Origin: Desulfobulbaceae bacterium
GTDB taxonomy: Bacteria; Desulfobacterota; Desulfobulbia; Desulfobulbales; Desulfocapsaceae
Reading direction: 5' to 3'
Length of the DNA stretch: 64,000 bases
Assembly: GCA_024636345.1 (NCBI GenBank)
Contig: JAGXHG010000005.1
Coordinates: 24,784-88,783, forward strand
Shown here in pieces: positions 18,397 to 26,715 of the stretch (position 1 is the stretch's first letter; every line of letters begins with the position of its first letter). Under the pieces are notes generated by a model. It was not told the origin of the DNA, ran no database searches, and worked only from the letters and a program-made list of their open reading frames with translations. Position numbers and translations under genes: made by a program.

Positions 18397-19215
18397 CTAG
18401 TGCTGTGAACCTATCTCTTCAATTTCGCAGCTCAACAGATCAACGCTTTTCCAGTTGTCGACAAGGGGGGAATTTAGATTAAGAAGGAGTTTTATGGCTT
18501 CAGCGACCTGGAGGGAGGCAACCGCAGCGACAGTACAGGAAAGTACCGAGGGGCTGGTGATCTTATCGTGAAGAGGGATTTTGGGATAAAGCTCTTTGAT
18601 AAGGTCACTCTCTTTCTGGACGCCAATCTGCCCGAACCATTTCTCCACAGCGCCGTGCACCAGAGGGATCCTGGATGTGCGGCAAAATTCTGCCAATTGG
18701 TGCCGGTCGGCAACGGAGTCAAGGCAATCTATCACTACTTTTGCCTGGCAGACTTCTTCATGAATAACGGGTGAGAAAGCGAGTGCAAGTGGAATTACTT
18801 TTATGGCCGGGTTTACCAAGTGGGCGCGCCTGACTGCTGCCTGCACTTTGAACCGGCCTAATTCCTCGACAGTGCAGAGAAGCTGGCGGTTAAGATTGTG
18901 GGCTGCAAAACTGTCCGGATCAATGGCGATAATTTGTCCGACTCCAAGACGGATAAGCTCTTCAAATACCTGGCCGCCTAATCCTCCACAACCGATCAAA
19001 GCCACCGTGGAGTCGAGCAGTTGGTGTTGTTGGGCTGCTGAAAAAATGTCCTGGTGGCGCTGGTAACGTTCAGGCCAGATATTATCCGCAAGAGCGGCCT
19101 GTTCTACCTCCAGCAGACCAACGTTGTATTGCTCTGCCAGAATAAGTGCGTCGGTAAACAGCAGGATATTGTCTTGGCTTTTCTCTCGCAGCCGGTCAAT
19201 AAGCATATCAGCCAC
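18397..19215 (-). CDS. ThiF/MoeB/HesA-family adenylyltransferase (sulfur-carrier activating)
   Basis: This E1-like enzyme adenylates the C-terminal Gly-Gly of a small sulfur-carrier protein. The ATP-binding GCGGLGGQVFEELIRLGVG (about residues 75-93), the D-P-D-x6-N-L-N-R-Q segment and DCLDSVADR are visible. The N-terminal 60 residues are an extra helical part. I see no pair of CxxC zinc motifs, which many ThiF/MoeB proteins have. It overlaps the MoaD-like gene by 8 bases and ends the tungsten operon, so its substrate is most likely that MoaD-like protein, in tungstopterin synthesis for AOR. Confidence 0.9.
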   Translation of the reverse strand: MADMLIDRLREKSQDNILLFTDALILAEQYNVGLLEVEQAALADNIWPERYQRHQDIFSAAQQHQLLDSTVALIGCGGLGGQVFEELIRLGVGQIIAIDPDSFAAHNLNRQLLCTVEELGRFKVQAAVRRAHLVNPAIKVIPLALAFSPVIHEEVCQAKVVIDCLDSVADRHQLAEFCRTSRIPLVHGAVEKWFGQIGVQKESDLIKELYPKIPLHDKITSPSVLSCTVAAVASLQVAEAIKLLLNLNSPLVDNWKSVDLLSCEIEEIGSQH

Positions 19216-19432
19216 CGCCGATGACTGGAAAGATAGCCAGATTATCCCCTTCTTTCAAAAGGGTTTCAAATTGACAGTGCCTGGAATTGATCATGGTTAT
19301 GCCGATTTCATCCAGGTTAATCCCCAGTCCTTCAATAACTTCAGAAACTGCTGTCGGTTCGGGGTATTCTCTTTCTTCTACCTTAAAACGACCGGCGCGG
19401 AAGAAGGCAAAGAGTTTGACAGTGACCTTCAT
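19208..19432 (-). CDS. MoaD/ThiS-family sulfur-carrier protein
   Basis: The 74-residue beta-grasp protein ends in IGGG, so the C-terminal Gly-Gly needed for adenylation and thiocarboxylate formation is present. KVTVKLFAFFRAGRF and LKEGDNLAIFPVIGGG match MoaD. It would carry sulfur for the dithiolene of molybdopterin, here bound for the tungsten enzyme. It overlaps thiF by 8 bases. The 113-base gap upstream to the moeA fusion has no terminator, so it is part of the same leftward operon. Confidence 0.9.
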   Translation of the reverse strand: MKVTVKLFAFFRAGRFKVEEREYPEPTAVSEVIEGLGINLDEIGITMINSRHCQFETLLKEGDNLAIFPVIGGG

Positions 19433-19545
19433 ATCATTTCCTGTATCTGTTCATAAGTACGTAAGTAAACATAGAGAAAATCATCGCCAGCAGTCAACAA
19501 GGCAAGACCGCAACAGGACGATTTCCACAGACCCTTGTTTTATTG

Positions 19546-21474
19546 CTATTGTTCGTACATGACCTTGCCGCAATCGCGGAGATCATAGCCGCCGAGGCTG
19601 AGGACTTTCTCATGGAAATTACGGTCATTCCTTAAAAGATCGAGAACGATTCCGACCTTGCTGTCATTCAGGAATTTCAGGGGGAGGATGAGGTCGTACC
19701 GTTCTTCCGTCACCGGCACAAAATCAAGATTCAGAGCCACTGCCGCCGCCCGAATTCCCATTCCCGTGTCGACGCTGCCGCCGGCAATGGCAGCCGCAAC
19801 ACTCATATGAGTGTATTCTTCATGGCTGTATCCTTGGATGGAACCTGGATCAATATCCAGATCACGGAGGATCTTATCTGTGAGCAGACGGGTGCCGGCA
19901 CCGTTCTGGCGGTTTATAAAAGAAAGCTCGTGTCCTGCAATCTCGGCAAAGCCCTTAATGCCCAGCGGGTTGCCTTTCTGGACGATTAGCCCTTGTTCCC
20001 TATAGCACAGATTGATGAGTTGAAGAGGGACATCGGCCAGAAAACGCTTAATATAGGAAATATTATACTCGCCACTTTCTTCGTCAAGCAGATGGGTTCC
20101 AGCAAGATGGGCCTCGCCCCTGCGGATTGCCATTATGCCGCCCATTGATCCAACATGGGCGGACGAAATTCTGGTGGCAGGACGTTGTTTGTAGAGCTGA
20201 TTGGCAATGACATCAAGGATATTGTCGTGACTGCCGATAAAGACAAGAGTTGCCTCAATCTCTTGGCGGGGGCGGAGCAGTTCAATTTGAACTTTTTCAC
20301 CGGCGCCAATGCCTTCACTGCCAGCGGGAATAGTTAACAGGCCATCGGCCCGGACAAGAGACATCACCGCTCCGGCGCCTTTACCTGAGGGGGTGGCCAT
20401 AAAGGTATTATCAACCTGGCCCAGGGTGACCCGGACATATTCATCAACCCCCATGGACGAGGCCATGGGACGGGACATCAGCGCTTCTATCATCTCTACT
20501 TTCGGAGTGTCCAGGTTCATGAAAGCATAGACCATGTCGCGGACAAAGAGACGCATGGTAAGGATTGCCGAAACCGGATAGCCGGGCAGGCCAATGACAG
20601 GCGTATTGTCGACAATAGCCAGGATAACAGGTTTTCCAGGCTTTATAGCCACACCGTGGACAATGACTTCACCCAGTTCCGCCAACACATTGGAAGTGTA
20701 ATCCCTGGTGCCTGCCGATGCTCCGGCATTGAGCACTACAATGTCGTTTTCCTGAGCGCCTTTTTTTATTGCTTTACGCAGGTGATCGGGATCATCAATC
20801 ACCGGCGCCGAACCACTGGCTTTAGCTCCCCAGTCGTTAAGGTATCCTGCCAGTATCCTGGAGTTAAATTCGATGATCTGCCCTGGCTTAGCTGCTTGGC
20901 CCGGTTGGATCAGTTCACTGCCCGTAGGGATAACCTGGACCTTGGGCGGACGCCGTACCTTGATTGTTGTTACCCCGGTAGCAAGCATGGCCCCCTGGTC
21001 AATGGGCCGCACTTTATGACCTTCCGGCAGGATAAGCTCGGTGGCGACGATATCTTCACCAATGGTGCGAACATGCTGCCAAGGGGTTGCCGGTATACTT
21101 AGTTCCACCTCCTCATCGCTGACATAGTGGACGTCTTCAATCATCACCACGGCGTCAAATCCTTCGGGTAAGGCATTTCCGGTGTTTACCGCCATAAATT
21201 TACCTTTCCCGATATGAACGGGCGAGGCCTCGCTTGCCTGGGCCAGATCGGCAAAATGGACGGCAATACCATCCATGGCAGCGGCATTGTATGAGGGTGA
21301 GGAATGGATGGCAAAGACCGGTTCGGCCAGACGGTATCCCAGGGCTTCATCAACAGGGATAGATTGTATGGCTGTCGTACTGCCGCCAAAGCCGATGCCT
21401 TTAAGAGCTTGGAGCCAGAGTTTTTTGGCCTCGGCAAGGGGATGGTTTTTGACAAAGATATTTCGATTTTTCAT
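19546..21474 (-). CDS. MoeA fused to periplasmic-binding-like domain
   Basis: The 642-residue protein consists of a MoeA domain (residues 1-410), which inserts metal into adenylylated pterin, and a C-terminal PBP-like domain (about 415-630) of the type that binds oxyanions in substrate-binding proteins. The MoeA part has AMDGIAV, PTGSEL, NAGASAGTRDY and GLPGYPVSA. The second domain includes GSHDNILDVI, GSMGGIMAIRRGEAHLAGTH and NRQNGAGTRLL. The fused domain may sense or hold tungstate or molybdate, which is an inference. ATG 21474 overlaps the preceding moeA stop by 4 bases. Confidence 0.9.
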   Translation of the reverse strand: MKNRNIFVKNHPLAEAKKLWLQALKGIGFGGSTTAIQSIPVDEALGYRLAEPVFAIHSSPSYNAAAMDGIAVHFADLAQASEASPVHIGKGKFMAVNTGNALPEGFDAVVMIEDVHYVSDEEVELSIPATPWQHVRTIGEDIVATELILPEGHKVRPIDQGAMLATGVTTIKVRRPPKVQVIPTGSELIQPGQAAKPGQIIEFNSRILAGYLNDWGAKASGSAPVIDDPDHLRKAIKKGAQENDIVVLNAGASAGTRDYTSNVLAELGEVIVHGVAIKPGKPVILAIVDNTPVIGLPGYPVSAILTMRLFVRDMVYAFMNLDTPKVEMIEALMSRPMASSMGVDEYVRVTLGQVDNTFMATPSGKGAGAVMSLVRADGLLTIPAGSEGIGAGEKVQIELLRPRQEIEATLVFIGSHDNILDVIANQLYKQRPATRISSAHVGSMGGIMAIRRGEAHLAGTHLLDEESGEYNISYIKRFLADVPLQLINLCYREQGLIVQKGNPLGIKGFAEIAGHELSFINRQNGAGTRLLTDKILRDLDIDPGSIQGYSHEEYTHMSVAAAIAGGSVDTGMGIRAAAVALNLDFVPVTEERYDLILPLKFLNDSKVGIVLDLLRNDRNFHEKVLSLGGYDLRDCGKVMYEQ

Positions 21475-22742
21475 TGTAATAGGTGCACTCTTACTTCAGA
21501 ATTTTTTTCCAGCCCCTGTGAACTTTCATCGATGAAAAAATAGCCATGAGCTCTGGACAGGGTTGAGATGGCGCCTGACTTGCCCAAGACCGGTTGGGCC
21601 ATCAGGACGCCGTTTTCCTCGTGCAGACGGACGCGAACCAGGTCAAGGCGACCGGGAGCGGAGTTGATATTTCTTTCGAGTACGGCTTTGATGGTTAATT
21701 GCGGAAGTTTCTTGTCTTTTTTATGGCCGGACAAGAGATCTATTGCCGGCTCGACAAAAATCTCGAAACAGACCATGGCTGAAACAGGATGCCCCGGCAG
21801 ACCAAAAAGAGGAGTATCGTTGTGAAGACCTATAATGATCGGTTTGCCTGGTTTCAAGGTGACACCATGGACAAGAATTCCAGGGTTGCCGAGCCGTTCA
21901 ATGATTTTTTCACCAAGATCACGCATCCCTACAGAGCTGCCTCCTGAAAAGAGGACAATATCGTTGTCCTCGATCGCCTTGAGCATTGTCGGAAAAAAAT
22001 CCTCTTCCCGGTCCGAGACGATGCCGTAATCGATCACCTTGGCGCCCGCCCGTCTGGCAAGGCCTGTCAATGTGATATTGTTGATGTCACGGATTTTACC
22101 GGCAGGGGGATTTTCGGACCAGTGGACAATTTCATCACCTGTGGAAAGTATGCCTACTTTCACCTGCCTGTAAACCTCAATCTCACCGATGCCGAGACCG
22201 GCAAGAAGGCCGAGATCCTGGGGCCGTATCCGATGACCGGCGGCAAGGGCGACACTTCCTTTGCTGATATCCTCACCCTTGTTAATCAGATTTGTGCCGG
22301 CGCCAACACTTTTAACCAGCTCGATCATCTTGTCGTCAACCGGGATGGTATGCTCCCGCATGACCACGGCATCACTGCCGGACGGTAAGAGGCCGCCGGT
22401 GGATATGCGGAAACAGTGGCCCTGCTCTACCTTTCCCAGCGGATTCTCGCCCATAAGCACTTCGCCGCTCAACTGAAGATAGCATGGCATGGACTGGCTG
22501 GCACCATAGGTGTCTGCCGCTTTTACTGCAAATCCGTCCATGGTAGACCGGGCATGGGCTGGAAGATCTTCCGGGGAAAAAATATCTTTGGCCGTTATAC
22601 GATCAAGGGCTTCATCCAGGAAAATACGTTCAGACGGCCTCTGGATGTTTTGCAGTTTGCCAGTGAGAAGAGAAAGAGCCTCATGCACCGGGGTCAAACG
22701 CTGCCTTCCCAGCATATCTTTTGTTTTATCAAGTGCTGACAT
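21471..22742 (-). CDS. moeA: Molybdopterin molybdenumtransferase MoeA
   Basis: The 423-residue enzyme inserts molybdenum or tungsten into adenylylated molybdopterin. STMDGFAV, LSTGDEI, SGGSSVGMRDL and GLPGHPVSAMV are the standard MoeA motifs in order, and the C-terminal domain IV is present. It is encoded with a second MoeA copy. In organisms with both molybdenum and tungsten enzymes two MoeA proteins are often kept, possibly one for each metal. It overlaps the 205-residue protein gene by 14 bases upstream and the next moeA by 4 bases downstream. Confidence 0.93.
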   Translation of the reverse strand: MSALDKTKDMLGRQRLTPVHEALSLLTGKLQNIQRPSERIFLDEALDRITAKDIFSPEDLPAHARSTMDGFAVKAADTYGASQSMPCYLQLSGEVLMGENPLGKVEQGHCFRISTGGLLPSGSDAVVMREHTIPVDDKMIELVKSVGAGTNLINKGEDISKGSVALAAGHRIRPQDLGLLAGLGIGEIEVYRQVKVGILSTGDEIVHWSENPPAGKIRDINNITLTGLARRAGAKVIDYGIVSDREEDFFPTMLKAIEDNDIVLFSGGSSVGMRDLGEKIIERLGNPGILVHGVTLKPGKPIIIGLHNDTPLFGLPGHPVSAMVCFEIFVEPAIDLLSGHKKDKKLPQLTIKAVLERNINSAPGRLDLVRVRLHEENGVLMAQPVLGKSGAISTLSRAHGYFFIDESSQGLEKNSEVRVHLLQ

Positions 22743-23346
22743 TATCTTCTTGAATCCTCATAAAAACGGTTTTCGATGTAAGAAGAAGACTTCCCAAGTC
22801 ATCGAGGCTTATGGGTTTACCATCATAACGCAGGGACAAGAGATGAGAAAACAGGTTTCGGCGATAGTTAATGAATTTTAAAACGCTCTCATTTCTCATT
22901 AAACAGCCGTTATGAAGAATAGTTTCACCTTTTTCGGTGGCAATGATATTGAATAATTTCAGCCTGATTATAATTTTTTCGGTGCTCGGCAACCTGTCTG
23001 CTAAAGAATCGGAGGTTGAGGTCCTTAAGGCTGCATGGAAGCTGTTTTTTCGAAAAATTGCCCCGGCAAGTCCAGGCATAACGGCAGAAATAGCGAGCAC
23101 GGGAGATGGGCCGGTAATTATTGTTTCAAGATCATCAACAGGCAGGCCGTTCAGGAAAATCGTTTCTATGCGTTCACGTATATATTGCATAGTAAAACCA
23201 GGCAAGGAAGCAAGAAGCTCGCCAACAGTGGTTGGAGCGTTTCTTGCCTCTAAAATACCGGTCTGCAAAAGGGTGGTATATTTTTTGGTAGTGTCAGCCG
23301 GGATAAGGAACTCAAGGCGGGGAATATGAGGAGATCTGTTAATCAT
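22729..23346 (-). CDS. Conserved-context protein of unknown function in the tungsten operon
   Basis: I recognise no domain in this 205-residue soluble protein. It has a short hydrophobic stretch near SPVLAISAVMPGLAGAIF (about 80-98), an ETIFLNGLPVDDLET segment, and a C-terminal charged region with RRNLFSHLLSLRYDGKPI. It lies immediately downstream of aor and overlaps moeA by 14 bases, so its expression is tied to tungsten-enzyme maturation. A role as an AOR-specific cofactor insertion or assembly protein would fit. That is inference from position only. Confidence 0.7.
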   Translation of the reverse strand: MINRSPHIPRLEFLIPADTTKKYTTLLQTGILEARNAPTTVGELLASLPGFTMQYIRERIETIFLNGLPVDDLETIITGPSPVLAISAVMPGLAGAIFRKNSFHAALRTSTSDSLADRLPSTEKIIIRLKLFNIIATEKGETILHNGCLMRNESVLKFINYRRNLFSHLLSLRYDGKPISLDDLGSLLLTSKTVFMRIQEDNVST

Positions 23347-23480
23347 AATGAGAGTATTGCACAGATTGTGAAACTGTACAGCTTGAAAAAGTGCACGCTT
23401 GCTCTCTGCCCATTTTTTTAAGGATTTGAGGAGAGAATAAAAATAGGCAGAGAGGGCGTACAGCTATGAAAATCTGTTTA

Positions 23481-23568
23481 GGGGCCGTTAAGAAATAACT
23501 TGGACTTTTTATCCATTTCTTTACGGCCCCTTATGCCGTTTTTGAAGCAAAAAAAGTCCAAGTTATTT
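23481..23568 (-). promoter_or_regulatory. Interleaved inverted repeats between aor and the next operon gene
   Basis: Two inverted repeats cross each other. Arm A (23551-23568) and arm C (23493-23510) are perfect 18-base complements. Arm B (23515-23530) and arm D (23481-23496) are 16-base complements with one mismatch. On the transcript the order is A-B-C-D, and C and D share four bases, so A:C and B:D cannot both form completely. Arm A ends in a T-run. The block starts 12 bases after the aor stop, so it could partly stop transcription and set aor above the cofactor genes, or protect the aor mRNA end. Confidence 0.6.
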
Positions 23569-23580
23569 ATTTAAGACGGC

Positions 23581-25308
23581 TTAGAAATTCCAAAAGGTAT
23601 CGATCTCTTCGCCGCTGAAATCCCAGACCACATTGTGGGGTGGAAGAGGCTCAACGCTGAAAAAATCAGGCAGCCTGTCATCCTGATTGGTGAATCCTGC
23701 TGCCAGGTTAAAGGCATGCTCTGTTTTAAGAATGGATTTGCCAAGATTAGTGACATCATCTCCGGTCAATTCAATACCGTAACAGGCATTGAGGAGATCA
23801 ATAAGGGCTGGCAGACAGGTTGCATCGTCAAGTGCTGCAAAGGCGATAAAAAGACACATGCCTGTTGAATCGATGGCAGCCGTTGCAATCTGCAGGTTGC
23901 GGGAAAGTTCCACCTGTCCTTCTTTGGAAAGCGGATCAAGGGAGCCGCCGACCCCGAGAATATTGGTGGCAATGGTATAGCCCATTGTATGATCCGCTCC
24001 CTGGGTGGAAGTGGCGTACGTGATACCCATACCTTTTATGGCGCGGGGATCATAGGCAGGAATTGCCTGGTTTTTAACCACCGGCACCCGGGTAACGCCG
24101 TAGGCGCGACCAACATCACCGGCACCGCCACCGATTATACGGCCAAGACCGGTTCCCTTGGCAACTTCTTCTGTCAGGATGCGCAGCAGGCCTTCACCGT
24201 CACCAAACTCAAGAACCCCTGCCTCCATGGCAACGCCGATGGCAACAGCTGTTTCAATGGAATCGATGCCAATATCATCAAGGAGGTGATCCGCTTCGGC
24301 AATTTGGTCCAGGTTGTCAATTTCACAGTCGGCGCCCAGAGCCCAGATTGATTCATATTCAAAACCTGATGTCTTATATTTGTTTTTAACATCATTATAA
24401 ATCTGAGAACATTGAATAACACAGCCTGCGTGACAGTTATGTTTCACCTTGCCGCCACGCTCTTGAATAAGATCGTGCATTGTTTCGCCGGAAATCTGCT
24501 CATGGCCATCAAACTGACCTTTGGTGAAATTTCTGGTAGGCAGGCCTCCGGACTCATTGATAATGTTGACAAGAACGTTGGTGCCGTAAGTTCCAAGGGC
24601 CTGGCTGACAGGGTGATCGATAAGGGATTTAGCAAATGCCTTGTTGGCTACCCGGAATTTGTCCATGTCGGCAATTTCAACTTTGCCGTCTTTGGGGTCA
24701 ATACTGATAAATTTTACTCGTTTTGATCCCATTACGGCACCAAGACCACCGCGCCCGCCGGAACGCAGATTGCCATCAGGGTCTTTTACCGAAATATTGG
24801 CGGATCTCATTTTCATTTCACCGGCAGTACCGATGATGATAATTCCTTGCTTTGCGCTAAGACGTTGGTCAAGAATTTCAAGCGCGGCGAAATTCCCCAT
24901 GCCGACGACTTCAGCTTCCTTGGTTATGGTTACACCTTCGGGAGTAACGGCCAGGCTGTACCAGGCATCATCTTTTGGTTGGCCTTCGATGATAAGAGCT
25001 TTACAGCCGCATTTTGCCAGTAACTGTGCGGAGGAACCGCCGGAGTTCGATTCTTTAATGGTACCGGTTAAGGGGCTTTTTGCGCCGCAGGAAAGGCGGC
25101 CGGAGTTTGCCGCCGGAGTACCGGAAAGCAGGCCGGAAGCAAAAACAAGCTTATTGTTTACCCCCAGAGGATGGCAGGTGGGAGGGACTTCCGCCGCAAC
25201 AATTGTTGAGGTGAGTCCGCGGCCACCATGGCCAGCCCAGGCAGCTGGGACCTCTTCGATGGAGGTTGAAAGATCTGACATGTTGACCCGAAAAATTTTA
25301 GCAGCCAT
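23581..25308 (-). CDS. aor: Aldehyde:ferredoxin oxidoreductase (tungsten enzyme)
   Basis: The cytoplasmic tungstopterin enzyme oxidises aldehydes to acids with ferredoxin, or runs in reverse. The 575-residue protein has the N-terminal AOR domain and the metal-site features: 4Fe-4S cluster Cys C292, C296, C300 in CHAGCVIQC and C485 in STGMCLF, and the pterin-binding DDIGIDSIET segment. The length is normal (about 570-610). The ATG is preceded by AAGGAG. It heads the operon with cofactor genes moaD, thiF and two moeA. TupABC at 29.6-32.3 kb would supply tungstate. Confidence 0.95.
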   Translation of the reverse strand: MAAKIFRVNMSDLSTSIEEVPAAWAGHGGRGLTSTIVAAEVPPTCHPLGVNNKLVFASGLLSGTPAANSGRLSCGAKSPLTGTIKESNSGGSSAQLLAKCGCKALIIEGQPKDDAWYSLAVTPEGVTITKEAEVVGMGNFAALEILDQRLSAKQGIIIIGTAGEMKMRSANISVKDPDGNLRSGGRGGLGAVMGSKRVKFISIDPKDGKVEIADMDKFRVANKAFAKSLIDHPVSQALGTYGTNVLVNIINESGGLPTRNFTKGQFDGHEQISGETMHDLIQERGGKVKHNCHAGCVIQCSQIYNDVKNKYKTSGFEYESIWALGADCEIDNLDQIAEADHLLDDIGIDSIETAVAIGVAMEAGVLEFGDGEGLLRILTEEVAKGTGLGRIIGGGAGDVGRAYGVTRVPVVKNQAIPAYDPRAIKGMGITYATSTQGADHTMGYTIATNILGVGGSLDPLSKEGQVELSRNLQIATAAIDSTGMCLFIAFAALDDATCLPALIDLLNACYGIELTGDDVTNLGKSILKTEHAFNLAAGFTNQDDRLPDFFSVEPLPPHNVVWDFSGEEIDTFWNF

Positions 25309-25434
25309 AATGTTGCTCCTTGTTGGATTGAAAAAGAGAGGATGGCAGAAATCTCAGTAGATATAGATATTCAACTCCCGGAAAGACCTTGTTCAGGCCC
25401 TATTTCTAACGATTATTATTAAAGAATTTTTTCT

Positions 25435-26300
25435 TCATATCTCTGCAATAATAGAGCACAACAACTCGTTGGGTAGTTCTTTGAGCTGGGCGGCAGTAAA
25501 AACCGGTCCGTCCATGCACACATGGCTTGAGCCTATATTGCAGCGTCCGCAGATTCTCACCCCGCACTTCATTCGTTTTTCCAGGGTAGTGATAATCTGC
25601 TCATCCTTAAAGCCAAGTTTTTCCAGGGCCTGCAAGGTGAATTTTATCATAATCGGCGGGCCGCAGGTAACGGCCACCCAATTCTCCAAGCTTGGTGCTA
25701 TGTCGAGCAAAACATTGGGGATAAGGCCCTCGGTATGCTGCCACCCTTCATACTTGGCGTCAATGGTCAGGTGTGTCTCAAGATCTTCACGTTCTAACCA
25801 GGATTGTAGTTCATAATTGAAGGCCATGTCAACCGGAGATCGTGCTCGGTAGAGCAGGGTGATCTTGCCATAATCTTTTCGTTGTCGAGCATGTACAACA
25901 ACAGGAGGTGCAGCGGTGCCATGCCGATACCGCCACCGATAAAGACAATGTCTTTACCCTTACCCCTTCATGTCCTCATAGGGGGGGAGAAATTGCCAAA
26001 GGGAGCACGGACGCCTATCTGGTCGCCTTCACTGAGGCTATGCAGTTTACTCGTTACCTCACCGGTACGCATGACACTGAACTGCAAATAGTCCTTGCGG
26101 CTGGTGTCGGTAATGATACAGAAACGGGTCATTTCCGAAGCGGTACCACCAGTGGTGTTAACCGCAATATAGGGAAACATCGGCTTGGTAGACTTGTCAA
26201 CGCCTTCGTAATTATGAATTTTTCCACCATTGGCGATGAGAAGACCCACACCTTTACCACAGTCGTGAGAACTGCCGCCGCCCATGGGTAATAAGGATGC
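25435..26300 (-). pseudogene. Chimeric pseudogene: iron alcohol dehydrogenase fragment joined to FAD/NAD(P) reductase
   Basis: The upstream part (about 26090-26290) encodes [13 protein letters not shown] and [18 protein letters not shown], the NAD-binding and core motifs of an iron alcohol dehydrogenase. At the RK residues it passes in frame into [18 protein letters not shown], which belongs to an FAD/NAD(P)-binding reductase of the kind often next to aor. At least three single-base shifts follow: near 25981 (run of seven C), near 25969 (GGGG) and near 25870 (AAAA). The last part (25435-25827) is an intact reductase end with CGVRICGRCNIG iron-sulfur Cys. A further shift may precede 26285. Decay or homopolymer read errors are both possible, but the fusion itself is not an error of that type. 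Confidence 0.7.
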
Positions 26301-26715
26301 CGCCCATAAATCCTTTGCGAAATAGGCTTTGGGAGGAAGCGGACAAAAAAGGAAACAGCTGGAAAGGCTAAACGAGTCAGAGTGACCTTGGGTTAAATGC
26401 CATGAACTCAGATTGAGTATATGAAACTCGATCTGACAATTTTCTAAATAAGGTTAAATTAAATTTGACACTCTCAGGAATAATCTCTTCTTTCTGGTTA
26501 CTTCTGAAATATTTTTTCACTACTAACGTAGGTATGAGTATTTTAAATTATAGGAGAAGTCTCAAAACTATGCTTAAGTGAATGGTGGTCATTTTTAGGG
26601 GGATGGTCAAGCTGAGAGGCTTCCAGAAATAATCTCAACGTGTTACTTGCCAGTAAATTGATTAGCCTTGTCTCATGAACCTAAAACAAAACGACTCATT
26701 AGCTGGAGTTTTAAA
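26301..26715. other. Upstream region of the sensor kinase
   Basis: About 415 AT-rich bases between divergent genes. They probably hold the promoters of both sides. At 26588-26611 a stretch (TTTTTAGGGGGATGGTCA) resembles the end of the IS3-type remnant at 29528, in the same orientation, and may be a relic of an insertion. A small palindrome ACTCAGATTGAGT lies near 26406-26418. I can assign no gene. Confidence 0.4.

Noticed and set aside
25908..26291. Plus-strand frame across the chimeric pseudogene
   Set aside because: It overlaps well-recognised minus-strand dehydrogenase and reductase motifs and has no features of its own.
26588..26611. Second insertion-sequence end matching the one at 29528
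   Set aside because: Similar but in the same orientation, not inverted, with several differences and no coding relic between. It cannot be claimed as a boundary.
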